This document shows positions 1 through 9,311 of a stretch of DNA of 12,552 nt, one piece after another. The stretch comes from Larix sibirica (lineage: Eukaryota > Streptophyta > Pinopsida > Pinales > Pinaceae): positions 1 to 12,552 of the forward strand of contig NWUY0303919910.1 of the NCBI GenBank assembly GCA_004151065.3. Direction: 5' to 3'. The position numbers and the translations under genes are program-made. The notes under the pieces are model-generated. The model made no database searches and was not told where the DNA came from. It was given only the letters and a program-made list of their open reading frames with translations. The stretch's first letter is position 1. Every line of letters begins with the position of its first letter.

Positions 1-666
1 ACTAGTCTAAGGGTCGAATTGGCCAAAAAATGCAATTTCCCCAATTTTTCCAAATTTCTTAAAAAGGGACACTACATTTTGTCAGGATATGACGAGTATT
101 GTGTTAGGAGGATGAGGAAATGAGGTGGAAACCCACCAAGTACAATATAGAGCAATGGATGGAGAGTAAGGAGGATGAATTCACATAGAAAGAGACTAAA
201 GACTTGCGGATTTCAACTCAAGATTGGAAGGAAAGTTATATTTAATCTAATCTGCATGAAATTTTCTTTTGAAAGTTTCCTATCTTGTTGTATGAATGGG
301 TGCATAGGTATAGTGAGATAAAGACTACCCGAAGCTCACCTTGGCTAGTAGTTTGGACCAAGTAAAATATTCAAGAACTGAAATATTTGAACAATACTTG
401 GTCTATAGTTGTAGAATTTTGGTTGTTACATGTAAAGGAAGGCTATATTATAGAATTTTCCATAGGATAAAGTGAATCATATAGCCGCACTGAATACATA
501 TTTGAAGAAGGTCCAAGAAAGAGGTTCTTGAAGTTAATTCTGCTTTGGATAAAGATATTGTTTGAGGAAATTGGGTTGATGACGGTGAACCCCGATAATA
601 TGGCCACATAATCCCTATGATATGGGGGTGTGGCATGAGGAAGTGGAAGAACTAACTGGTGCACCA

Positions 667-830
667 TGGATCCAAAAGAGAAAATAAAACAAAAGGATAA
701 AAGGCATGAAAAACGAGTTGAGATAAGAAAAGCAGTGAGGAAAGAAAAGCAAGAAAAGCAACTGAAGGGAAAATATAAGTCATATCGGAGAGGAAAGAAG
801 ATTGTGAGAGATAGGAATGAAAGAAAATGA
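667..830 (+). other. Lys/Arg-rich segment inside the Gag remnant
   Basis: Frame 3 from the codon for Met at 667 to the TGA at 828 encodes a highly charged stretch dominated by Lys, Arg, Glu and Gln (for example KEKIKQKDKRHEKRVEIRK). It lies between the N-terminal Gag region and the segment beginning at about 849. Such a stretch could be helical and RNA-binding or a nuclear targeting signal, but that is inference from composition only. Confidence 0.5.
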
Positions 831-1959
831 TGTGCAGAAGGTCCCTTTATGCCATATGGGTGCACAAAGTCTTTGAAAGAATATTTCTCAAAGGATGAGA
901 GACCTCCCAAGAGGCGTGGAATGGAAGAAAGTGAGAGCTCTGATCAAAACAACGATGTCAAACCCCTAATACTGGAAGGAAGGAAAAATCAAGAAGATCT
1001 GCAAGAACGAGTATGGACGAATGGATCTTATTGCATCATTAGAAGAGAGACTTCGCAACAAGATTCAAGCTCCCCTAGAACCAGTATTATCGTAAGACAC
1101 GTGCCAAATGGTGATCCACCCTTTGGCCCAACCCCCCAGTGTTCTTTATCAAATCAAGAAAACCAGTTATTACTTGAGTTTGTGTGGGAAGAAAGACCCA
1201 AAAATGAACCTAATTCAAGAGAAGTGTAAGTTAGTCCTATACAAGGGATTAACCCATATCTACAAAGTTTGAGAAGTAATATTACTATTCCAATTCCACC
1301 AATCATAAGTAGACCTACAAATCAACATGTACCCACTAGGATGGAAACGAAGTCAGATTCTACCTTGTGGTTATCCCAATTTCATGGGATGAGAAAATAT
1401 GATGCACACCAACATTGGTTTTCCTATGAAGCAATTTGGTTTGTAAAGAATATCACGAATGAAGCTGCTAATATTGCATAGTTGGAAACCACGTTTAGAG
1501 AGAAATATTTGCATGTTACATGAATTATAAGACTACATTTGTTTTGGTCATCCTTCTACATTGGATATGATTAAAAATGACCTTCTAAAATAATTCCAAA
1601 ATCCAAAGTCTAGGTCGCAGTGCATCACTGAGATTAAATAAATCCAACAACATGTTGGCAAGTTCATGTGGTACTATGACAAGCAATTTAAAATATTGTT
1701 GGATCAACTGAGTTTTCATATCATGGATGTGCAACACCCTGAATGGTTTATTACTGTTCTATTGCCACATATCAGAGTTACCTTGACACAATAGAAGGTG
1801 AAGAATCAATCGAACGCCCTATATATCGCCATCAGGGTGGAAGCGAATCTTGGAGGTGAAGTGTCGCCAGGAATGGCATAGGTTCGGACATAGATTGCCA
1901 CATTGATTGAACAATTACAACACATGTTTACTAGGAAGACAGCTAGAGAAAACATATGA

Positions 1960-2453
1960 TGTAGCTTATGTAGGACACAAGGACATCATAAGAATGAATT
2001 CCCAATGATAAACAATTATAGGGGTACCAATGTGCCTAGTCCTTTTTCGACAGCGCTGAAGTTTGAATGGTGTGAAATCTGTAGAGCCTTAGGGCATGCG
2101 CCTCCTAATTTCCCCACACAGCAGAAGTATCAGAGCTCTGTGCATGCACCATTGTATGAGTTCTTCAAATTTGTTGGCCATGATGTGAATAATTGTCTCA
2201 CTCTACAATTGATGAAATGAAATACAAGGATTCCTACTGGGTTCAAGGTACAGAATAAACAAGGAAACTTGACCAAGGAGGACAACATAGAGCAATGCGC
2301 GGTGGTTTTTGAGGTCAAGGAAGAGTATATGGTGGTCGAAGGAAGTTAATTTGATTCAAATGTGGAGAACCAGGCCACATGGTGAGATATTGTAGTAAGC
2401 CATGGGATCTCTATGCATATTTCCATAGTATAGAACATGTGACAGAGGAGTTC
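1960..2453 (+). other. gag: array of five CCHC zinc-knuckle units, four of them damaged
   Basis: Zinc knuckles (C-x2-C-x4-H-x4-C) in Gag bind nucleic acid through a zinc ion. Five units at this spacing can be read: 1960-2001 (last Cys is Phe), 2071-2112 (last Cys is Phe), 2155-2196 (first Cys is Tyr, second is Phe), 2352-2393 (first Cys codon is a TGA stop, the other ligands are intact in KCGEPGHMVRYC), and 2412-2453 (Cys positions are Tyr, Phe and Phe). The His is present in all five. Seven of fifteen Cys positions survive. Units 1-3 are in frame 1 and units 4-5 in frame 3, so a frameshift lies between 2220 and 2352. The spacing and the invariant Gly-His support the assignment. Units 3 and 5 are recognised mainly by position and context. 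Confidence 0.7.
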
Positions 2454-2505
2454 CCGGATATTGTTAATAAATGGGAAGAGAAAAAAGGTCATTGTAATCT
2501 GGTCA

Positions 2506-2549
2506 CAATGGAACCAAAAGCAAATAACAATGGAACCAAAAGCAGATAA
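2506..2549 (+). repeat. 22-bp tandem duplication in the Gag-protease linker
   Basis: Two adjacent 22-base copies (2506-2527 and 2528-2549) each begin CAATGGAACC and differ at one base (CAAATAA versus CAGATAA at their ends). A third copy starts at 2550 but diverges after about seven bases. Because 22 is not a multiple of three, the duplication shifts the frame by one. The zinc-knuckle frame upstream is frame 3 and the protease frame downstream is frame 1, exactly the shift expected. Confidence 0.9.
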
Positions 2550-3448
2550 CAATGGGATGGATCTGGTGCACGTAAATATAGTTACTAGAGGAGGTGCTCG
2601 TATATGTGAAGATCTGATTGGATATTGCAATAAAAAATTACCTATGGAGAATAAAGTGAGAAAAACTATACAACCTCCATAAAAGTTTCAAGAAAAAGAT
2701 CAATTATAGATCCTACGTGAAGCTCAGAGAGATGTAAAACAAGATGTGCAACGACACGATGAAATACACTTTTTGCACGAGGATGTAGGAAACCATAGAA
2801 GAAGACATCGTGAAGAGGACATATTGCATAGCATGTGAAATGAGAAGATGAAGCATGACACGTAACATGCCCTAACACAGTACAAAGAAGAGTATCCTAT
2901 AGGATTATATGAAAGTTGTAGAGAATATCCAGTAAGTAGTTTCCTTCGAAGTTGTATACATGTATTAAACGATCCTCTTGTTGTCAATACAATAACTTCT
3001 ATGCTTTCCAAATTTTTAATATATTATGCATATGAAGAACCTATTTATGTACCGCTTCCTGAAAGGAATGCGCACAGAGTGGGTAAGAGAAGAAGAATCG
3101 GGAAGGGATTCATGTTATTGCTTGAATTAGGGTGATTTCAGATGATAGATGTTATGATTTATTTTGGGGCAGAAATGAACATTATTCCTAAGAATTATTG
3201 TGATTTTATGGGTAAGCCAAATTTGGTGTGGCCTCCCATCCAACTTAAACTAGAAAACTAGTATAAAGGTTTCCCCATTGGTAGGCTGACCGATGTGGAA
3301 GTAAATATTGATGGGGAAAAAACCATGGTGGAGTTTGAAGTAATAGAGATACTGGAGGGTACGGATCCCTATCCTACACTATTGGGCCTTTTATAACAAT
3401 GTAATTATGAACCTGAATCAAAGACGCATGTCCTTTTAGTCTAATGAA
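2550..3448 (+). pseudogene. pol: degenerate retropepsin-type aspartic protease with N-terminal linker
   Basis: The protease of an LTR retrotransposon cleaves the Gag-Pol polyprotein. In frame 1 a linker (2550 to about 3095, with VNIVTRGGARICEDL and a charged helical stretch) leads into the protease core at about 3100-3400. The core reads MIYFGAEMNIIPKNY, then the flap-side segment FPIGRLTDVEVNIDGEKTM, then YPTLLGLL near 3370-3396. In the family the catalytic motif is D-x-G-[AS]-E. Here the Asp position at 3160-3162 is TAT (Tyr), so the active site is lost. In-frame stops include TGA at 3133 and TAG near 3259. The order Gag, protease, RT supports the call. Confidence 0.75.
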
Positions 3449-4322
3449 TTGTGCATCATAGCTCCATTGGATGCTAGAGAAGGAGGAAGGAACATGGAGC
3501 CGGGTTAGGATCAAATCGATGAGGGAGAGATATAAAACATTTATAATGTGACTGCAATAAAAGAGGATTACATAAAACCCACAATGGATGGAGAGATCAG
3601 TTGGAGAAGTGTCAAATCATTCAACACAGATTCGCAGGATGCGATGGACCGATGGAAAAATCATCTATATGATGTGTCCATAAGGATATGTGCGTATATC
3701 AAAAAATTGATGCATTGGATTGCATTAGACCTACGTGATCTGCCTTTGTTCGATGCAATAGAGAAATTAGATACTTTCCTTAAACAAATGAAAGCCCGAA
3801 TTCCATATGATCGACGAGTAGAAAATGGATCTTGTCACCTAAGGAATGCCTGCGTGATGGTGGAAAACACATAAGAAGGATTTGAATGATTGGGATGCAT
3901 TCCAATCCTATCTTAAAGAGAGATTCCATCCTATAGTTGATTTGGAACCATTGAACATATTTAAAGGGAATGAGAATCATATTGAACACCTTGAATTCTA
4001 TTAGCAAAGATGGGAGATGAAGGATGTACCACACAGTCAATGGGCACATAGGCCTCATCACACATTGGATGTCATACTGCAAATATGGTATGTTCAATAG
4101 GAAAGAAGAAGGAAGACAAAATATTGGACTAAAGTGTCTACTGAATTTACTGCCACATTCATATTTAGTAGTAGAGATCTGAAAATGACCAAAGTTCTCC
4201 ATAGAATCAAGCAGGTCATATTTGGAGAAAGACCACATAGGGATCAGATGCAAAGGGTTGTCTACACCTACCATCAGGATGTGGAAAGACTAAAAAAACT
4301 TATATATTGTTGGAAAGTATAG
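3449..4322 (+). pseudogene. second gag-like domain between protease and RT
   Basis: A coding remnant begins in frame 2 at about 3449 (open from 3548 as MTAIKEDYIKPTMDGEISWR) and continues in frame 3 from 3843 to 4320. Frame 2 holds SQDAMDRWKNHLYDVSIR and MHWIALDLRDLPLFDAIEKL. Frame 3 holds WWKTHKKDLNDWDAFQSYLK, interrupted by a TGA at 3855 (plausibly a CGA Arg codon before WW), then stops after EHLEFY and IWYVQ. The Trp-rich helical layout and the pattern W-x-x-H-K-K-x5-W resemble the Gag capsid-type domain of plant LTR retrotransposons rather than protease or RT. Its function here is unknown; it could be a duplicated Gag domain or a spacer protein of the same origin. Frame and position show it is part of the same polyprotein. 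Confidence 0.55.
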
Positions 4323-4390
4323 AGTAAAGAACATGAGGATGGAAAGGACACTTGCAGTATACAAATTAGGAAACTGCAGGACAACGTGTT

Positions 4391-5510
4391 ATGCAGGATG
4401 AGCCATCTTCCAGCACTGCACCAAAATTTTGGGAGCCCCTCAAGACGAAGAAACATAATATAGGCACAATTGAAGAACCTAATATGTCCATAATTGAATA
4501 TTATTTGGATAAAGTGATAGTCACTCACATTGTGGACTTGTTGAAGGAATATGAAAAAAACATTCCATGCAGCTTCTCTAAAATGAAGGGGATCGCAGGA
4601 GCACTTAGAGAAATGAATATTTAGCTGAAGGAAGGGGGAAAACTAGTTAAGAAAAGGCCGTACAAATTGAACCCCAAGTACAAAGAGAAACTGCACAAAG
4701 AGCTAGATCATATGTTGGATGCGGGGATTATCTTCCCAGTGGAGGAAAGGGAATGGATCAGCTGCATGGTGGTATAAGATAAGAAAATAGGATAAATATA
4801 CATCAACATATATCTACACAACCTTAATGCCACATGTATACACAAACCATTCCCTACATCTTTCACTGACAAGGTGTTGGATAACATAGCGGGTCGCAAA
4901 TCCTGTTCATTTACTAATGGGTTTTCTGGATACCATCAGGTGCAGATAGTGGAGGAATATTGCATGAAAACAACTTTTGAGACCGAGTGGGGATCATTTG
5001 CCTACACAGTTATGCCATTTGGTTTGAAGAATGCACTTGCTTCGTTCTCCAAAAGAGTTGTGGCCACATTCAAAAAATTCATGCATAAGTTTTTGGAAGT
5101 GTATTTTGATGACTAGACTATGTTAAATTTGTTAAAGGATCACCTATAGGTCTTGAGCCTCATTCTAGATCGTTGCAGGAAGATGCATATTTCATTAAAT
5201 CTAAAGAAGCACATTTTCTACACCTTATTTGGCATATTACTGGGGCATGTTGTGTGCAAAGAAGGACTATTAGCAGACATGGTGAAGATTGTAGTCGTAG
5301 TTAATCTCCCATCCCCAATACATGTGAAAGGCATGCACACAACATTGGGACATATGACCTAGTACAAAAATTTCATAAGAAATTATGCTAGCATAACAAC
5401 ACCATTGAAATAGTTGTTGTGAAAAGAAGTAAAGTATGAATGGGCGTCAAAATGTCAATAGGAACTGGACACTTTGAAGGAGAAACTAGTGACTGCATCA
5501 ATTCTCATAT
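4391..5510 (+). pseudogene. pol: degenerate Ty3/gypsy reverse transcriptase
   Basis: RT copies the element RNA into DNA inside the particle. Frame 2 stays open to interpretation over the whole stretch, with nine stops (4622 TAG, 4775 TAA, 4793 TAA, 5114 TAG, 5147 TAG, 5360 TAG, 5411 TAG, 5420 TGA, 5459 TAG). Recognisable blocks are the lead-in SFSKMKGIAGALREMNI, the fingers RPYKLNPKYKEKLHKELD, motif A region FTNGFSGYHQVQI, then KTTFETEWGSFAYTVMPFGL, the palm YFDD at 5102-5113, and the thumb GILLGHVVCKEGLLAD. The YxDD box is intact, but the motif A Asp position at 4916-4918 is AAT (Asn). The TAG directly after YFDD sits where the family usually has Trp. Length and order match a full RT domain of the Ty3/gypsy type. 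Confidence 0.92.
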
Positions 5511-5515
5511 TTCCT

Positions 5516-5880
5516 CATTGGATGTGCATGTGGATGCATCATCAATTGCATTGGGTGTCATTTTAGCTCATCCTGAGGAAGGAGACATTTATCACCTTTT
5601 CTCCTTCACAAGTAGGAAGTTGTTTACCAACGGGAATAATTATACCATGACTAAGAAGGAAGGCCCTGTTGATGGTATAGAAGTACATACACTAATTGTT
5701 GGGATTTTCCTTCGATTTTTTCACATATCACTATGCTTTCAGGTGATTTGTCAACAATCCAGTGTTGGGGGGGAGCATCTATCGATGGTTTCTCCTATTT
5801 CAGGAATTTGAATTTGAAGTTGTTGTAAAGGAAGGAAAACACAATGTTGGTCTCAATTACCTATCAAGACTTGAATCAGT
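5516..5880 (+). pseudogene. pol: degenerate RNase H domain
   Basis: RNase H removes the RNA strand during reverse transcription. After a shift from frame 2 to frame 1 near 5512-5525 the sequence reads HVDASSIALGVILAHPEEGD with the first catalytic Asp at 5533-5535, then a Glu at 5659-5661 in a TKKEG context where the family has a catalytic Glu. Around 5735-5745 the frame changes back to frame 2 and sequence seems missing: the segment that normally carries the T-D-H-x-A-L motif with the third Asp is not found. Frame 2 resumes with a run beginning NNPVLGG, then IYRWFLLFQEFEFEVVVKEG and the closing LSRLES that ends RNase H in this family. Confidence 0.8.
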
Positions 5881-5959
5881 TGAGGAAGGAGGAAGCTTGG
5901 ATGATGACATATCAGATGCACAATTATTCTGGATTGAGGATGTACCCAACTAGTTCCAT

Positions 5960-7200
5960 GAGTTTGCAACATTATTGGATTCTAGTCATGATCTGGTAGA
6001 GTATATAGTTATGCAGCACATGCATCTTGTAATGCGTAGTGCATATTTTTAGTTGGTCATAGGCCATCTCTACAAGCTGGGATTTAATGGGATCTTGCAT
6101 CGATGTGTCATGGAGCATGAAATACTGCTTATTTTAAGAGAAGAAAATGAATTCATAGATGGAGGAAACTATGTAGGGAAGGATATTGCACATAAAGCAC
6201 TACGTGTAGGGCTATGGTGGCCTTTGTTGTTCCAAGAAGCTAAGTTGTATTACAAATAGTGTGATATTTTCCAAAAGTGGGTAAGCTTTCATGCAGGGAT
6301 GAGATGCCTCTCTTCCCTGTCACTATGATTGAGCCATCTGAGAAGTGGGATATTTATTTTTTGGGTCTGATCAACCCACCAGCATGAAGAACCAATTCTA
6401 GATATAGCATCACTGCGATAAATTACCTGACAAGATGATGAGAGAATACACTAGTGAAGGATTGTACTACCAACAGCTGCAAGGTTCATATTTGAGAACA
6501 ATATTATCATATTTGGGTTCCCAAAGGTGTTGATGAGAGATTAAGGTACAAATTTCTTGAAATCAATGATCCATGCATTAAAAGAAGAGTTCATGATACA
6601 CCATAAAAAAAGTACACCATATAATCTACAAGCTAATGGTACAGTGAAACGTTCAATAAGATTCTAGAACAGGAACTTACAAAGGTCTGTAATGTTAAGC
6701 ATGACAATTGGGATCAGTGCATTCCAATAGTGCTCTGGGCATATAGAACAACATCTAAGAGGCTTACTAAGAAGACCCCATTTAGACGGGCATATGGGAA
6801 AGAAGTAGTTATGCTATTGGAGATCATTGTTCCTAGTTTGTGCATATATCTCGCTACAAATATGACGGATGACGAATTACTTGCGCATAGATTGGAGAAC
6901 CTTATGGTACTAGAAGAAGAGAGGTTCATTGTAGGGTTAAATTAGGTCATGGAGAAGTAGCACTAGAAATCCTAGCATGACAGGAACATCAAGAGTAAGA
7001 CCTTGGAACCTCACGCACTAATTTTGATGTATGACAGTAAGTTTTGACAGCATCTAGGAAAGTTGCACATGATATGGCTAGGCCCATTTAGGATCTTGTT
7101 CACCACTAAATTAGGCACAACAAAACTTTCCACTTTGGCAGGAAATCCTTTGAATGGGTTGGTTAATGGTAGTATCCTAAAACCTTACTATGGCCCATAG
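5960..7200 (+). pseudogene. pol: degenerate Ty3/gypsy integrase
   Basis: Integrase inserts the DNA copy into the genome. The N-terminal zinc-binding region is in frame 2 (about 6053-6290): VIGHLYKLGFNGILHRCVME, GGNYVGKD, ALRVGLWWP, then YYK-stop-CDIF. The second His position is Asn, one Cys (6260) remains and its partner at 6269 is Phe. The core is in frame 1 (6331-6460, EKWDIYFLGL; first catalytic Asp position 6355-6357 is Tyr), then frame 2 (6467-6655, FGFPKVLMRD with the second Asp at 6539-6541, and STPYNLQANGTV where the Glu position 6647-6649 reads Lys beside a one-base loss), then frame 1 (6658-7200). The C-terminal part contains DNWDQCIPIVLWAYRTTS, TPFRRAYGKEVVM, WLGPFRILF and VNGSILKPYYGP before TAG at 7198. 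Two of the three DDE positions are replaced. Confidence 0.9.
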
Positions 7201-7690
7201 GGGAAATAATGCATGTAAAACCGGTGCAATATGAAAAAAAATGTTACATTATCTATACCAATCAGTAGATGATAGGTTGACTCATGGCCTAGCTAGATTG
7301 AAATTAAGAAAGAACCCTCCAATGTAAGGTGTCCCAAGCCAATTTATGAGTCATTGTCTACATTAAAGGTGAGTCAAGGAGTAAAAAATTGTCAAAAGTA
7401 AAATCATTAGGGAAAATGGACAATGTTAAGTCATAGTGAATCTCAAGTCATCCATTCTCCATTCCACCACACCACTCATTAATGAAAAATCTGATCCCAG
7501 ACATTCACCATTTCACCAATAATCACTCCCTAGTCATTAGTCACCGTGATGCTTACACTGTCCCATCTGTCAATCAAAATTTGTGTTAGTCATAATCATT
7601 TTTCCTGATATGGATATATTGAGGAAGGACAATGACATAAAGTGAAGGTACACAAGTAAGGACTGCTCAAATAGGTAACAACACATGGGA
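7201..7690. other. spacer after pol, no recognised gene
   Basis: No convincing reading frame crosses this stretch on either strand. It is rich in short similar words such as AGTCATT and TCACC, as at 7530-7545. No PBS, TATA box or TG...CA-bounded LTR was seen, and it does not resemble the LTR-like sequence at 10911. It may be the untranslated gap between pol and the following reading frame, or a decayed boundary between two elements. Confidence 0.5.
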
Positions 7691-8244
7691 CAAAGAAGAG
7701 TCATTGTCATGGATAACCTAGATCCTCTGCACCGAAAGAGAGGAAGCCGCATGAACGAAGAGGACGGCGCATAGAAAAAGAGAGAGCTTATGTCGAGTTG
7801 GTTATCATGTCCAACATTAATGGTGAGGGGCACACCAAGATTAGGAATATTTATGTACATATTCAATCCCATCTAGTAGTTAAGAAGAGAGATTCAGGGA
7901 AGGAACAGAAGTTAAGAGGGAAGGTGAAGGAAAAATGACAGATTTGGTTATAAGAGTTACAGACGAGGAAGATAGCCACACCAGTGTGCAAAAGAGTGTG
8001 TGAGAGCTAAGTGAGTAGTTAGAGAAATCATGTGCCAAGAGATTTGTATCTATGTAGTTTGTACCTAGTTAGAGGTTAAGTGTGCAATGATGGAATTTAC
8101 GCTGGTATAGAAGAAGTGTCACACCAAGGTTGAAATGCCTAAAGAATACACAATGACGGAGGTGTTTCTCCCCAAATAAATCATAGTCAAGGGTGAAATG
8201 TTGGGGCAGGTACCATTCTTGAAATACTAGGATTTTGACATCTA

Positions 8245-8950
8245 GACAAGAAGCAGTTCCCTAAGATGAAGATGACTTCCTACACTAAAACGCAGGTCAA
8301 TCTTTATGGCACAGATACCTTGGTGCCACAATCATGGGTGCACCATCTTCACTAGTCAATGATCATGTCCCTATTGGATGTCCCGCATTTTGGTAGGGGG
8401 ACACATACTAGCACATGGACTCGGTTCCTTCTAAGTCTCTTATAGGGTGGATTTTTATGGTTGGATCAGAAGTATGAGATCATGGACAAGGTGATATGTT
8501 TGGTATCTGGACTTCCACAAAGAGGGGAAGATATAGTCCAGGCGATAGCGTGTGTATTAGAAGATGAAATGTATAATAAGTACAAGACTCGAAGAGGAGG
8601 GAGAGGTTGCATGATTTCTGCAATATCATAGAACCATATCTGGTTATCCACATTGATCCTCGCATACAAACTCTTGATAAAGTGATGCAAATATGAATGC
8701 CCAACAAGCGTGGTCATAGCTGCTAAGCATTACAAAACATGAAAGGTGGTGGCATGGGAACCATATATGGGACTCAAGTTTTTCCAAGAATGTCTCAATG
8801 CATAGGATAAGGAGACCCCATTTCATTATAGTTGGTTGTTTCTCCTAATTTCCATGTTGGTTTGGCAACCCCCACCACACTACACTTATGATTTATTGAC
8901 ACCAAACGATTTCGTTGTAGTGAAACTCCTTGTGTCCATAGGTAGCTAGA
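8245..8950 (+). other. best-preserved block of the 3' ORF (unknown globular domain)
   Basis: Frame 1 reads with about seven stops through a continuous, globular-looking protein segment: MTSYTKTQVNLYGTDTLVPQ, then SLLDVPHFGRGTHTSTWTRF, GGFLWLDQKYEIMDK, SGLPQRGEDIVQAI, YKTRRGGRGCMISAIS, and TPFHYSWLFLLISMLVW at 8815-8865. The last piece is hydrophobic but short for a membrane segment. The layout (W-L-D before a hydrophobic helix and an S-G-L-P turn) reminds me of repeat-associated plant proteins of unknown function, without a firm family match. The stops lie where Gln, Arg or Trp would fit. Confidence 0.5.
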
Positions 8951-9311
8951 GTGAGAGTATTAGGTAGATCTGGAAACCACATTTCAAATGTGGTATACCA
9001 AAATGATGAATTCCGTAGACAAGTCATTCTGCATGTTGTATCATATTGTGGACCAGTGCAATGACAAAATGATATTTGAGGTCAACTCCCACAATGTTAT
9101 AGTTCTGTCGCGCACCAAACATAAAATAGAGTATGTGCTACCATTATGCATCAATTTCAAGGATTTCAAGAATGTCATAACACAATGGCTACAACACATT
9201 CAATTTATGTCTGAATTTGACTTGAAATCCTTGAATAATTTGGTATACAATAGAGGTCAAAGAGGGGAGAAGCAGGTAGCTCCAATCCACCCAAGCAGTC
9301 TCCACGCCTGA

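Larger units (their letters stand above)
1..2505 (+). pseudogene. gag: degenerate Ty3/gypsy Gag (long N-terminal region, capsid-like part and zinc knuckles)
   Basis: Gag would form the retrotransposon's cytoplasmic particle and bind its RNA. The remnant starts at or before the window edge. Frame 1 carries a short piece (about 64-120, with SGYDEYCVRRMRK), frame 3 runs from about 123 to 1517, frame 1 from about 1518 to 2220, and frame 3 from about 2260 to 2505. Frame 3 is broken by stops (for example 828 TGA, 1227 TAA, 1479 TAG), yet the protein reads sensibly across them. The capsid-like block around 1365-1520 contains FHGMRKYDAHQHWFSYEAIW, typical of plant Ty3/gypsy Gag, and the block 1560-1780 contains KNDLLK and WFITVLLPHIRV. 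Five zinc-knuckle units follow. About 650 codons precede the first knuckle, which is long for a plant Gag. No start codon could be fixed. The identification rests on motif recognition and on protease and RT following in order. Confidence 0.8.

Noticed and set aside
443-910. 155-codon minus-strand ORF, the second longest open stretch in the window
   Set aside because: It runs antisense to the Gag remnant, which reads as protein in plus frame 3. The minus-strand product is low-complexity (Phe, Ser, Leu runs), as expected for the complement of a Lys/Glu-rich coding strand.
3780-4274. 164-codon minus-strand ORF, the longest open stretch in the window
   Set aside because: It lies opposite the gag-like and linker coding remnants, which carry recognisable motifs on the plus strand. 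No domain or signal was recognised in it.
7900-7940. Purine-rich run as a polypurine tract for an LTR starting at 7936
   Set aside because: It encodes a Lys/Arg-rich end of an in-frame segment, is interrupted by T residues, and no LTR-like features follow.
8199-8210. TGTTGGGGCAGG, similar to the LTR start at 10911, as a possible 5' LTR start of a second element
   Set aside because: Similarity stops after about eight bases, the following sequence codes in frame with the 3' ORF (GEMLGQVPFLKY), and no TATA box or end of LTR follows.
8988-9311. 107-codon ORF as an intact small gene
   Set aside because: It lies inside the long 3' ORF remnant and continues a neighbouring frame on each side, so it is a surviving fragment between frameshifts.
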